A DNA stretch of 54,141 nt, taken from positions 1 to 54,141 of the forward strand of contig CAZEJS010000020.1 in assembly GCA_964512645.1 (NCBI GenBank), in the 5' to 3' direction. Each line of letters begins with the position of its first letter. The first letter of the stretch is position 1. The notes below the pieces were generated by a model that was given only the letters and a program-made list of their open reading frames with translations, made no database searches and was not told where the DNA came from. The DNA is from CAZEJS01 sp964512645 (lineage in GTDB: Bacteria; Actinomycetota; Geothermincolia; Fen-727; Anoxymicrobiaceae). The translations under genes and the position numbers were made by a program. Below are positions 25,482 through 34,532 of the stretch, piece after piece.

Positions 25482-28451
25482 ATGGCGTGGGTCTGGAAGT
25501 TCAAACGCGGTAAGATGCACCGGGACGAGTCGGGTTACATCCTGGTGATGTCCCTGTTCGTGCTGGTGATCCTGTTCCTCATCGGGACGACGCTGGCTAT
25601 CATGGGCATCCAGGAGTTCACCCTCTCCGCGCGCACCAAGCTGATGGACCAGGCTTACGCCATCGCCGACGCCGGGGTGAACCGTGCGGCGGTGGCGCTG
25701 CAGATGAACACCGCCTGGACGTCCGGAACGCCTCCGACGCCGTATCCAACTGTTCAGCAGGGCCCGTTCACCGAGAGCTTCGGCGGCGGGCAGTTCACCT
25801 GGACGCTCTATCAGAGCGACACCATGCCCCTCGACCCGACATACAAGATAATCCGGTCCACTGGGGCAATCACCAAGTCGGGGCGCACCGCCGAGCGCAC
25901 CATCGAGACGCGCATAGTCGTGGGCGCCGGCGGAGAAGAGTACGACGCTTCGTTCGACTACTGCATGTACGTGGGCAACAGCGACTGGACGGGAGCGAAC
26001 CCCCCGCAGACGCCCCCGCCCTGGCCGTACGAAGCCCAGACGGGTTTTGGCGGGATTGTCTCCGGCGACTACACCTTCGACGGTGCCACCCCCTACCCGG
26101 ACGCGGCGACGGGCAAGTATCCCAGGGGCGCCATTTACGTGAAGGGGAAGTTGAACGTGCCGGTGCTCCTGCTTGGCAACCTCATCTATAAAGGGAACGT
26201 CGTCGCCACGGACGACGTGGCGATGAAGTCCTCGTGGACGGTCGGCTGGAGCCAGCCCGGCATCACCATCGCCAGCGACGGCAAGGTCATCGCCGGGGTG
26301 GACCCGGTGCACGGCGGCAACGGGGATATCACGGTTGACGTTGCCGCCAATACCACCGTTGGAAACGCGACTTTCAAAGTCGACGGCCAGTTGATAGCGG
26401 CCAGGGACGTCAACCTGGACGCTAGTGCGAACATCTCTTTCACAGCCGCAACGGTGGTGATCAACGGCATCAAGTGCGGCCGGGACATGTACTTCAAAGG
26501 TACCGCGAACCTCAGCAGGGCGCTCCAGCTCGGCCCGATAGTAGCCGGGCGCAAGGTCACCATAGAAAGCAGGTGGCTGAACGGCGTGTCGGTAAACAGC
26601 ATCTGGTCGGGACAGGACACCGGGACCGGCAACGGGGTGTTCCTCAGGACTTACGCCGCCTCCAGGATATCCACCGGTAGCATAATCACCCGGGGCAGGG
26701 TTTCCGCCGAGGCGACGCTTGCGGGCATAACGCTGGGCTCGGTAACGGCGGGCAACAGCAACGCGGGGAACCTCGGCGGCACAGGAGTCTATTTCAACAT
26801 GGGCGCGGCGGGGTGCTCCACGGGGGACATCATCTCCCTGGGCATGATCGACCTGAACGCCTCCTGGCTGGGCAACATATCCACCGGCGCGATGTGGGCC
26901 GGCACCGACTCGGCATCTGGCAGCGGCGGCACCGGGGTGCAGTGCAGGGGCAGCGCGCTCGCCTCCGTGAACACCAACGGCGGGATGGTGGCTTCCGTCG
27001 GTAGCGTGATCTTCAACGGGTCGGCCGGCGGGAACTGGACCTCCGGGATGATATGGTCGAACAACAACGTCGACCTCAACGCCGGGGAGTTGTGGATCGC
27101 CAGCGACAAGATTACCACGGGAGAGATACAGGCCAAGGGGTACGTGAACGTCCGGAGCGGCGACGATATCTCTATCGGGGCGGTGACCTCCGAGAAGTGG
27201 GTGGGCATCAGGTCCTCCGATAAGATAGACGTCTGGGGCAACATCTACGCCGGTACCGGCGGCGGCATAGGCGGGTACGCCATCTACTGTTCTTCGCGGG
27301 ATTTCATAGGCGGGCTCGGCAATCAGAACAGGGTTTACGGCACGATGCAGGCCCGGGGGTCGATACTCCACGAATCGTCGGCTCGTGTATCGGAGGCCGA
27401 CTCCCGCGTGAACGGAGGCCTCTGGGGCGACTACGTCAGGCTGGTCCGCAACGACTTCGGCGATATTTCCGATACCGAGCTCAAGATCGGCAAGATCCCG
27501 GGGGCCGGAAACGACTCGATCCGTTCGACCGGCAACGTGTACGCCCACGGCGCCGGTGACTGGTTCGACGACGACATATTCATGAGCGATGTCAGGGTCA
27601 GGCCCACCAGCAGCATCGATTTCCAGGACGTCAGCTGGGGAAGCCGCATCAACGATGCCAACCTGCAGCTCCCGGTCACCCCGACTATCAACCCGGTGCC
27701 GCTTCCCGGCAAGCCCAACCCGGTGTACGTTGACAAGAACGGGGTCCTCGACGAGCCGGGACCGGGGGGCCAGATCAAGAACGTTGATGTCCTCTACGAA
27801 GCGAACCTGAGCGCGCCGGTGAACCTGCTGAAGCCCAACTGGCATTACTTCGAGACGATGGCCGAGAAGGATGACGCGGCGAACTCAGCGGCGCCGCATA
27901 GAATCTTCGACGGGGGCCCCGGGGACTCCGATGGCATGGTGAACGGCGTCATCCAGTTCGTGTGGGACACCAGCAAGCCTTACAGCACCCGGGAAACGGT
28001 TTACAGCGGCGACCCGTCAGTACGAGTGGAGATCAAATCTCTGGACTGGAGCAACCAGAACGGCGCCCAGGGCGCGGCATTCGAGGGGACCGTGGTCTCG
28101 CAGGGCGACGTCACCATCACCGCCCCCAACAGCGCATGGTTCATGAAGACCTGGCAGGTCCTGAACGTTGTGTCGGGCAACAACATCACCTGCTCCACCT
28201 CGGGACTGACGCTGTGGGAGAACAACAACAGCCAGTTCCATTTCTGGGCAGACCACGACATCGACATGAGCAACTTGAGGTTCTCGCTGGGCGGAGGGCA
28301 GACTTACTTCGGCTCTTTTACTGCCGGGAACAGGATACACATAGCCGACAACTCCTTCTACCCGAACTGCACGTTCAGGTGGTCCAGGTGGGCACTCGAC
28401 CCGGTAGCGTGGGCGCCACCGTTCAAGGTGCTGACCTGGAAGGAGATCTGA
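25482..28451 (+). CDS. Giant PilX-like surface protein with beta-helix-type repeats
   Basis: 989 residues. N-terminus DESGYILVMSLFVLVILFLIGTT matches PilX_N: a Gly before the hydrophobic helix but Met instead of Glu at +5. The helix continues as an amphipathic segment ending in the PilX-like YAIADAGVNRAAVALQM. The remaining ~850 residues are built of short Gly/Asn/Ser/Val-rich strands with recurring GxIxxxGxVxxxA and TGxIxxxGxV patterns, as in right-handed beta-helix or polymer-forming proteins. Ordinary PilX is about 200 residues. Likely a large exposed pilus-associated subunit. Contains scattered single Cys. Confidence 0.82.
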   Translation: MAWVWKFKRGKMHRDESGYILVMSLFVLVILFLIGTTLAIMGIQEFTLSARTKLMDQAYAIADAGVNRAAVALQMNTAWTSGTPPTPYPTVQQGPFTESFGGGQFTWTLYQSDTMPLDPTYKIIRSTGAITKSGRTAERTIETRIVVGAGGEEYDASFDYCMYVGNSDWTGANPPQTPPPWPYEAQTGFGGIVSGDYTFDGATPYPDAATGKYPRGAIYVKGKLNVPVLLLGNLIYKGNVVATDDVAMKSSWTVGWSQPGITIASDGKVIAGVDPVHGGNGDITVDVAANTTVGNATFKVDGQLIAARDVNLDASANISFTAATVVINGIKCGRDMYFKGTANLSRALQLGPIVAGRKVTIESRWLNGVSVNSIWSGQDTGTGNGVFLRTYAASRISTGSIITRGRVSAEATLAGITLGSVTAGNSNAGNLGGTGVYFNMGAAGCSTGDIISLGMIDLNASWLGNISTGAMWAGTDSASGSGGTGVQCRGSALASVNTNGGMVASVGSVIFNGSAGGNWTSGMIWSNNNVDLNAGELWIASDKITTGEIQAKGYVNVRSGDDISIGAVTSEKWVGIRSSDKIDVWGNIYAGTGGGIGGYAIYCSSRDFIGGLGNQNRVYGTMQARGSILHESSARVSEADSRVNGGLWGDYVRLVRNDFGDISDTELKIGKIPGAGNDSIRSTGNVYAHGAGDWFDDDIFMSDVRVRPTSSIDFQDVSWGSRINDANLQLPVTPTINPVPLPGKPNPVYVDKNGVLDEPGPGGQIKNVDVLYEANLSAPVNLLKPNWHYFETMAEKDDAANSAAPHRIFDGGPGDSDGMVNGVIQFVWDTSKPYSTRETVYSGDPSVRVEIKSLDWSNQNGAQGAAFEGTVVSQGDVTITAPNSAWFMKTWQVLNVVSGNNITCSTSGLTLWENNNSQFHFWADHDIDMSNLRFSLGGGQTYFGSFTAGNRIHIADNSFYPNCTFRWSRWALDPVAWAPPFKVLTWKEI

Positions 28452-28480
28452 CCGCAGAACCACTGTTGACTTTTCGTGGA

Positions 28481-28509
28481 GACCGGCCGTGGCGGCCGGT
28501 CTTCTCATT
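28481..28509 (+). terminator. Intrinsic terminator after the giant PilX-like gene
   Basis: A perfect 8-bp stem, GACCGGCC (28481-28488) with GGCCGGTC (28494-28501), and a 5-base loop, followed by TTCTCATT. Positioned 30 bases after the stop codon, where the pilin operon should end. Confidence 0.7.
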
Positions 28510-28545
28510 GGGCGGGAAGTCGCTCTCGGGCGCGTGCGCGTGCGA

Positions 28546-28572
28546 TTGCCCGCGCCGATTTGCTACTATAGT
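28546..28572 (+). promoter_or_regulatory. Possible promoter of the lipoprotein gene
   Basis: TTGCCC at 28546-28551 and TATAGT at 28567-28572 with a 15-base spacer, 39 bases before the ATG of the lipoprotein gene. The spacer is short, so the assignment is tentative. Confidence 0.35.
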
Positions 28573-28610
28573 TCGAAGGCGGTACAGGCGCGACCTGGAG
28601 GTTTGGCGGG

Positions 28611-29171
28611 ATGTTCGATCGCAGGAGTATTCTGAAAGCGGTTCGGCCCGGGGCGGCGCTGGTTATGGCCGCGCTCCTCGCGGCGGGAGCCCTGGCGCTT
28701 GCCGGGTGCGACGATACGCCGCAGAAGGAGAAATCGTTCAAAGGTGAGTGGACCAGGATAATCAAGGAGTCCGAGGCACGTACCGCCAAGGACGACAAGA
28801 AAGGCCAGGAGCTGGTTGCCGAGAACGACCTCGCCGGGGTGATCGACCTGACCAGGAAGCGCATCGCTTACAGCGACGAGGTGCTGGGGGAGCTGCTTGA
28901 GCTCTATCCTCCCCAGGAGCTGAGGAAGCTGCACGTGCTCAGCCTGTACTACCTTATCACCATCAAGGACCGGTTGGACCAGCAGATCTCGCTTTACGAG
29001 GCTATCCTGAACAACCGGCCCACCGCCGACATAGAGACGGTGCTGGAGCAGTTGATAGCCAGGAACCAGACCATAGGCCGCGAACTCGGCATCGAGCTGC
29101 AGAAGGAAGGGATATCGCTCGACCAGAAATCCGAGAATGGCACCGGGACGAAGCCGTCCACGTCCCCGTAA
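28611..29171 (+). CDS. Putative lipoprotein of unknown function
   Basis: 186 residues. A basic N-terminus, hydrophobic stretch and lipobox LAGC (Cys at about residue 34) indicate export and lipid anchoring. The mature part is almost entirely alpha-helical, rich in Glu, Lys, Leu, with a long amphipathic region (about 45-165) and a short Ser/Thr/Pro tail. I do not recognise a family. GGAGGT precedes the ATG by 9 bases. It lies between the pilin operon and a zinc-finger membrane protein on the same strand. Confidence 0.75.
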   Translation: MFDRRSILKAVRPGAALVMAALLAAGALALAGCDDTPQKEKSFKGEWTRIIKESEARTAKDDKKGQELVAENDLAGVIDLTRKRIAYSDEVLGELLELYPPQELRKLHVLSLYYLITIKDRLDQQISLYEAILNNRPTADIETVLEQLIARNQTIGRELGIELQKEGISLDQKSENGTGTKPSTSP

Positions 29172-29242
29172 GCCCGTTCCCGCCACTGGTTCCGGAGCGT
29201 GGTCCTGTTGAGCCCGGCTGAGAGAACGTCGAAGGGAAACCG

Positions 29243-30235
29243 TTGAGAGATTGCCCGGAGCATCCGGGCCAGGACACGATGGTGCCCTGTCTCGGCTGCG
29301 GAAGGTCGTTCTGCAGGATCTGCCACGAACCCAGGGGAGCCGGGCAGTACTGTCCCGCCTGTTTCCTGGAACAACTCAAGGAGCTGCAGGAAAAATCCGG
29401 GCGGGCGGAGCCTCCGTCGGCGGCCGAGCCGGGGCCCGGGAAGGGTTTGCGAAAAACGCTGCGCGGGCGGCTTTTTCGCGGATCCGAAGCCCCATCCGTC
29501 GCGGAAGATCGGCAAAACAAGAGCTGGCGCGCGCCGTTCCGCCGGGCAGGCGCCAGGGTCCGTGGGGCGTGGGACGCCCTTAGAAGGGCCGCGCTCTTCA
29601 TCGCCGGTTTGCCGTCGCGCGCCGCTCTGTACCTGTCGTGGCGTTGCAGGTGGACGTGGAGACTGGCGCGGGACCGCTGGCCGTTCTGCCTTGCACCGAG
29701 GGAGTCGCTTGAAGGCAACCCGCCTTTCCGGCAGGCCTGGTGGAAGCTTCTGGCATGCGTGGCCGGCGGAATTGTCCTGTGGATCACCGTCGTCTGGCTG
29801 ACAGGAATCAGAAACCCCGGTTTTTCTATCGGGGTGGCGCTGGTCGTATCGGGAGGCGTGGTCTGGAGCATGGGTTCGAAGTACGGCCCGACCACGGGGA
29901 TCGTGTGCGCCGGCCTGGTGCTGGTGACCCTGGTGATTGCCGAGTTGCTTGCGCAGGTGCTCTTCAGGGTCGGTCTTATTCACAAGCTGGACCTGCAGCT
30001 CACGGGGCTTATCTCGCTGGAGAAGCCGCGGATGTTTTACGGCACGTTCGTCTTCAGGCTCGCGGTTTGCCGGCTGCTCCCGTCCGCCGTGCTTGCCTGG
30101 CTGATCGGGTGGTGGCCATTCAAGCGGCGGTTCGGCTGGTTCGGATTCGCCGGCCGCGGTCTCGAGCCGGTCCGGAAGCGCGCGCGCCGAGCAGCCGGCC
30201 CCGAGGAGGGCAAGGCCGGCCATGTTCGAACTTGA
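29243..30235 (+). CDS. B-box-like zinc finger membrane protein
   Basis: 330 residues, TTG start with GAAGGG upstream. The first 40 residues carry a Cys/His cluster (CPEH, CLGC, CRIC, CPAC pairs) spaced as in B-box-type zinc fingers found at the N-terminus of many bacterial membrane proteins. A basic, Arg-rich linker follows (about 45-160). Then come several hydrophobic helices (about 165-300), probably four or five, and a basic C-terminus. This resembles YIP1-type membrane proteins in layout. Function unknown. The basic linker could contact nucleic acid or lipid head groups; this is speculation. Confidence 0.7.
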   Translation: MRDCPEHPGQDTMVPCLGCGRSFCRICHEPRGAGQYCPACFLEQLKELQEKSGRAEPPSAAEPGPGKGLRKTLRGRLFRGSEAPSVAEDRQNKSWRAPFRRAGARVRGAWDALRRAALFIAGLPSRAALYLSWRCRWTWRLARDRWPFCLAPRESLEGNPPFRQAWWKLLACVAGGIVLWITVVWLTGIRNPGFSIGVALVVSGGVVWSMGSKYGPTTGIVCAGLVLVTLVIAELLAQVLFRVGLIHKLDLQLTGLISLEKPRMFYGTFVFRLAVCRLLPSAVLAWLIGWWPFKRRFGWFGFAGRGLEPVRKRARRAAGPEEGKAGHVRT

Positions 30236-30411
30236 CGGTCCGGCCCGGGTCATGGTCCGGTTCCGGGGGAAAGAGCGTTCCTCCGGGGCGCCTGCGCGGG
30301 GGCGTTCGCGCCCCGGGACGGGCCGGTGCGCCGGGCTGTTCGGGGGCGTACCTCGCGGGCGGTGTCCTCGTTAGAACATCATGAAGGACTTTTATTTGCA
30401 CGGAGGTTGAA
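30236..30411. other. Intergenic region with G+C-rich hairpin
   Basis: 176 bases. GGGGCG-TTCG-CGCCCC (30299-30314) forms a 6-bp hairpin with a TTCG tetraloop and no T-run, perhaps a weak terminator for the zinc-finger gene. A less G+C-rich stretch (30370-30400) before GGAGGT at 30402 is where the promoter of the metallophosphoesterase gene would be expected, but no clear -35/-10 pair is seen. Confidence 0.35.
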
Positions 30412-33300
30412 TTGAGGCCGGCCTGCCTGAGAAAATGCCGTCCGTTGGCGTCCGGGTCCGTGATCGCTCTCGCACTGGTCCTGGTGCTAGCCCTGCCGGC
30501 GGTGCCCGGCGCGGCGGTAAGGGGCCAGGGGTACGTCCCTCCCACGCCGTACACCATCGGCCTGCGAACCCCGGCGAAGATCACCAAGCTCATATACCCG
30601 ACGCTGGGAAACCCTGCCATTGTGAAGAAGGGCGGCAGCCTTACAATAGAGTTCGACCCCAGGGAGGGCCGCTTCTATCCCGGGACCTGCCCTGACGCGA
30701 CCAACTTCCGCGTTTCAGTCACCACAACCAACGACACCGTCAACCCGGTGACGCGGAAGCTGGAGGTTCTGAGTGCCACCAAGGGCTACAGCAGGGCATG
30801 GCCCAACCTGAAGAAGCCGACGCCGCCAAACCCCACGGATAACCGGGTGTGGCTGGTGACGGTCGCCGTTCCGTACAGCCTGCCCGAACATCTCTACGAT
30901 GTAACCGTCACCGCGAACATGACCGGCTACGGTGACGTTACCGATACCCAGACCAACTCGCTCGACGCGATCGACGACTGGAGCGAGCCGTTCAACTTCA
31001 TCCAGATGACGGACATACACGTCTTCGGGCCGGAGTGCGACTACATCAGCTCCAACCACAAGGAAAGGTACGCGCGCAGGGCCACCTGGGACCCGGGCGT
31101 CGGATACGGGGCCGCTTACTACCACAAAGAGATCCAGCAGATAAACAAGCTGCGCCCCGACTTCGTGATCTTCACCGGCGATTACGACTTCGGGCAGAAG
31201 TACATGCAGCAGACCAACGGCGCATGGGGGAACGTAACGGAGTACGAGTACGAGCAGATGTGGTTCTACCAGGAGACCCAGAAGCTCAACGTGCCGGTAT
31301 TCATTGTCATCGGAAACCATGACGCCTACAACTACGACACCGGCTCCGGGGCGGCGTTGAACCAGGACTGGCAGATGAACTGGACCAAGCTCTACGGGCC
31401 CCTCTACTACACCTTCTCCTATAACGATTACAGGTTTTTCGCCACGAACAGCATGGATTGGACCCCGGGGCAGAGGACGCTGATCGACTACTTCGGTATC
31501 ATACTGCAGCCGGGGAAGTACAAGGGCTGTTTCGAGGGGAAGGGCGATGCCCCGTACGCGGAAGGAGTTGACTGGAACCGCGCCGGGGCGCGCAGCGGCG
31601 ACGTGCCGAAATATACGGGTCAGCTCGGCTGGCTGCGCGACAGGCTGGAGGAAAGCGCGGACGCCAGGGCGCGGATCGTCGCCATGCACCACGACCCCTG
31701 GAAGACCGGAGGCTCGGGGTCGATGTGGGCAAGCGGCGAGGACCCGATAATCGGCGGATTCCTGGACATGGGCAACGGCAACGGCCGCCTCGCCGTCGTG
31801 CGGCTCATGAAGAAGTACAACGTCTGCCTGATGCTGCACGGCCACGACCACTCCGACACCGTTAGCCTGGACAACAGCGCCGGGGGGCTTCAGTGGGAGA
31901 ACGGGCAGGGCCACGTCATAGAGGCCAATACAACCTCGGCGTCGTTCCAGGCGGACGGGAACTCCTCGGAGTATCCCGGCTACCGCCGTGTCTGGATGCA
32001 GGACGGCCGGGTCGTCACCACCGGAGATCACAGCTTCAACTACGTTGAACCCAGGTACTCCTGGCCCGCCTACGCCGGCACCAACGTGGGAGGCACGACC
32101 AACCTTCATGGGCTCACGAACCCGGCGTTCCAGGCCTCCTGGAGCGTTGCCCCCGACAACACCAGGGAGGACGTCACCTGCACCCTGACCAACACCTGCA
32201 TTAAGCCGGTCACCGGCGCGTACCTGGAGTTTCCGCTGAAGTACCTCTCGGACCATTACTACTACGTCGTCGCCAACGGCACCATCTCCCATACTTATGA
32301 CGTCGGTGCGACCAGGATGAACCAGGTGAGCGCCGATGTGGGGGCGGGGCAGGCGAAGGCGGTCAGGGTCTACAGGAGCGCCACGCCCGACACGACCGGC
32401 CCGGACGGATACCTGCTGGTGAACGATGGCGCGAAGACCACCCGAAGCAGAAGTGTGACTCTCACGACTTACGCTTCGGACACCGAGTCAGGCGTGGGGA
32501 GCATGATGGTCTCCAACCGGCCTGATTTTCTCGGTGCGGAGTGGGAGAGTTACCGCCCGACGCGGCCATGGACGCTCACCGACGGAGAAGGCCTGAAGAC
32601 GGTCCACGTGAGGTACCGGGACAACGCGATGCCCGGCAACGTGGTGACCAGGAGCGCGAAGATCGAGTACGGCGGCTCGGCGCCGGTGCCCCCGGGGCCG
32701 GCCTCCACCTTCTACTTCGCCGAGGGCACCTGCCGCCCGGGGTTCGACCCCTACATCTGCATCCAGAACCCCGAAAACGCCGAAGCTTCGATCGTCATCA
32801 CTTACATGAGGGGGAACGGCGTCAACGAACCACAGCGTCTCACCGTGCCGAAGAACTCGCGCTACACGGTAAGGGTCAAGGACGCGCTCGGCGAAGGCGA
32901 CGACGTGGCCCACGACTTCTCCTCGAAGGTGCAGTGCGTCAACGGGCGCAAGATAATCGCCGAGCGCCCCATGTACTTCAACTACCGGGGCTACACCGGG
33001 CTCAACTGGGACGGCGGGCACGATGTTGTCGGGGCGACCTCCCCGGCCTCCACCTTCTACTTCGCCGAGGGCACCTGCCGCCCGGGGTTCGACCCCTNNN
33101 NNNNNNNNNNNNNNNNNNNNNNNNNNNNNNNNNNNNNNNNNNNNNNNNNNNNNNNNNNNNNNNNNNNNNNNNNNNNNNNNNNNNNNNNNNNNNNNNNGCA
33201 GTGCGTCAACGGGCGCAAGATAATCGCCGAGCGCCCCATGTACTTCAACTACAAAGGCGTCTGGACCGGGGGACACGACGTTGTAGGATTGCCCCTCTAG
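30412..33300 (+). CDS. Secreted metallophosphoesterase with tandem C-terminal repeats (interrupted by assembly gap)
   Basis: At least 962 residues as assembled; TTG start with GGAGGT 4 bases upstream. Signal peptide (about 1-37), a beta-rich domain, then a calcineurin-like phosphoesterase: TDIHV (about 200-204), FTGDYD (255-260), GNHD (301-304), MHHD (425-428) and GHDH (477-480), all five metal-binding blocks. After Ig-like segments comes a 115-residue unit beginning ASTFYFAEGTCRPGFDP and ending in QCVNGRKIIAERPMYFNY plus GGHDVVG. It starts at about residue 764 and again at about 879. The second copy is cut by 100 N. STFYFAEG repeats end many surface proteins of uncultured actinobacteria. Substrate unknown; extracellular phosphoester hydrolysis likely. 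Confidence 0.85.
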   Translation: MRPACLRKCRPLASGSVIALALVLVLALPAVPGAAVRGQGYVPPTPYTIGLRTPAKITKLIYPTLGNPAIVKKGGSLTIEFDPREGRFYPGTCPDATNFRVSVTTTNDTVNPVTRKLEVLSATKGYSRAWPNLKKPTPPNPTDNRVWLVTVAVPYSLPEHLYDVTVTANMTGYGDVTDTQTNSLDAIDDWSEPFNFIQMTDIHVFGPECDYISSNHKERYARRATWDPGVGYGAAYYHKEIQQINKLRPDFVIFTGDYDFGQKYMQQTNGAWGNVTEYEYEQMWFYQETQKLNVPVFIVIGNHDAYNYDTGSGAALNQDWQMNWTKLYGPLYYTFSYNDYRFFATNSMDWTPGQRTLIDYFGIILQPGKYKGCFEGKGDAPYAEGVDWNRAGARSGDVPKYTGQLGWLRDRLEESADARARIVAMHHDPWKTGGSGSMWASGEDPIIGGFLDMGNGNGRLAVVRLMKKYNVCLMLHGHDHSDTVSLDNSAGGLQWENGQGHVIEANTTSASFQADGNSSEYPGYRRVWMQDGRVVTTGDHSFNYVEPRYSWPAYAGTNVGGTTNLHGLTNPAFQASWSVAPDNTREDVTCTLTNTCIKPVTGAYLEFPLKYLSDHYYYVVANGTISHTYDVGATRMNQVSADVGAGQAKAVRVYRSATPDTTGPDGYLLVNDGAKTTRSRSVTLTTYASDTESGVGSMMVSNRPDFLGAEWESYRPTRPWTLTDGEGLKTVHVRYRDNAMPGNVVTRSAKIEYGGSAPVPPGPASTFYFAEGTCRPGFDPYICIQNPENAEASIVITYMRGNGVNEPQRLTVPKNSRYTVRVKDALGEGDDVAHDFSSKVQCVNGRKIIAERPMYFNYRGYTGLNWDGGHDVVGATSPASTFYFAEGTCRPGFDPXXXXXXXXXXXXXXXXXXXXXXXXXXXXXXXXXXQCVNGRKIIAERPMYFNYKGVWTGGHDVVGLPL
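32701..33045 (+). repeat. 345-bp tandem coding repeat, unit 1
   Basis: The unit starts GCCTCCACCTTCTACTTCGC and encodes 115 residues. The next unit begins at 33046 and is identical at DNA level over its first 52 bases, up to the N gap. After the gap, sequence from 33198 again matches unit 1 (from 32931) base for base until the end of FNY. Confidence 0.9.
33098..33197. other. Assembly gap (100 N) within the tandem repeat
   Basis: Exactly 100 N, the usual placeholder for a gap of unknown size. In unit 1 the corresponding interval (32753-32930) is 178 bases. 178 and 100 leave the same remainder modulo 3, so the reading frame appears intact by chance of the placeholder. The true number of repeat units is unknown. 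Confidence 0.95.
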
Positions 33301-33334
33301 CCCCTGAAGAAGAGCCGTTAGCATCCCATTGTTC

Positions 33335-33351
33335 CCACTCCGGGAGAGTGG
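33335..33351. terminator. Hairpin between convergent genes
   Basis: CCACTC-CGGGA-GAGTGG, a 6-bp stem between the ends of the metallophosphoesterase gene and the convergent M24 peptidase gene. It could serve either direction, but there is no T-run. Confidence 0.3.
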
Positions 33352-33441
33352 CGCGCACTTCTGCGGATGGTGCGCGCTCCGGCGAAAAGAAACACCAGTT
33401 CCTGGCGAAGGCGGACACCCTCCGGAGCGAAGCGACGCCGG

Positions 33442-34476
33442 TCAACCGCTGAGGACCACGGGTCCCTCCTCGGTGAGCAGGACCATCTCCTCGTGCCGGG
33501 CGCCGGTCTCCCCCTCGAGGTACACGCCGGGCTCCACCGTGAAGACCATGCCCGGCTCGAGGGTCTCCACGGAGAATCGGGAGAGGGATGGCTTCTCGTG
33601 GACCTCCAGGCCGATTCCGTGGCCCAGGCTGTGTACGAAGTGCTCCGACAGGCCCGCCGCTTCGAGGTGCTTTCTCGCGGCCTCGTCGAGCCGGGCTACG
33701 GGGACTCCGGGCTCGATACCGGAGAAGGCCGCCTCCCAGGCGCCGCGCACCGCCCCGGCGACCTCGGAGGCCCGCCCCCGGGGTTCACCGACGGCGATGG
33801 TGCGTGTGATGTCGGAGTTGTAGCCGTTCATGGACGCGCCGAAATCCACAATGACCTGGTCCCCTTCCCGGAGTTCGCGGTCGGTGACGCCGGCGTGGGG
33901 CATGGAGGCGTTGGGTCCCGAGGCGACTATGGTATCGAATGCGGGCCTGTCGGCGCCCGCGGTCATCATCCTGTAGTCGAGCCCCGCGGCAAGCTGGCGT
34001 TCGGTGACCCCCGGTTGGACCATCGGCAGAAAGCTCTTCCACGCCTGCAGGGCGCAGGCAGCAGCGGCTTGTATCGCCTCGATCTCCCCGGGTCCCTTGA
34101 TCGCCCGGAGTTCCTCCACCATGGAGCCTGTTGCCACAACGCCCGCCTCTCCGATCGCGTCCGACAGTCTTTTCTCGAAGGCCAGCGTGGCGGTATCTTC
34201 GAGTCCCCAGGGGCGTCCCCCCGTCAGATACGCGGCCAGCGTTTTCAGGGGGTCTCTTTCATAGATCGTGATATCCCACTCGGCGGTCTCGCCGCGCGCC
34301 TGCTCCCGGTAACGTCCGTCGGTTACCAGGACGGTTCTCGACCGGTCGATAACGGCGTAGCCGCCGTCGCCGGAAAATCCGCTCAGGTAACGGATGTTTT
34401 CCATCTTGGTGAGGATGAGCCCCTGGAGGCCCCGCTCATCGAGCGCCCGCCGTATCGCCTCCACTCTCTGCTGCAA
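33442..34476 (-). CDS. Xaa-Pro dipeptidase/aminopeptidase, M24B family
   Basis: 344 residues. Start is the TTG at 34476 with GGAGG 6 bases upstream; the frame is open further 5' but over the neighbouring radical SAM gene in another frame. N-terminal creatinase-like domain (about 1-120; RYLSGFSGDGGYAVI, TDGRYREQA) and a C-terminal pita-bread domain. The dinuclear metal ligands are visible: Asp in VDFGAS, Asp in NSDITRTI, His in HSLGHGIGLEVHE, Glu in TVEPGVYLE and Glu in RHEEMVLL. Cleaves peptides before or after proline in the cytoplasm. In many bacteria this gene sits directly before efp, and EF-P acts on proline stretches; here it is nearby but inverted and separated. Confidence 0.93.
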   Translation of the reverse strand: MQQRVEAIRRALDERGLQGLILTKMENIRYLSGFSGDGGYAVIDRSRTVLVTDGRYREQARGETAEWDITIYERDPLKTLAAYLTGGRPWGLEDTATLAFEKRLSDAIGEAGVVATGSMVEELRAIKGPGEIEAIQAAAACALQAWKSFLPMVQPGVTERQLAAGLDYRMMTAGADRPAFDTIVASGPNASMPHAGVTDRELREGDQVIVDFGASMNGYNSDITRTIAVGEPRGRASEVAGAVRGAWEAAFSGIEPGVPVARLDEAARKHLEAAGLSEHFVHSLGHGIGLEVHEKPSLSRFSVETLEPGMVFTVEPGVYLEGETGARHEEMVLLTEEGPVVLSG

Positions 34477-34532
34477 TCGAAGCCTCCGATTTCGTTTCGC
34501 TCTCGGCGCCGGGGCTAGGCGCCTGACCGGTG

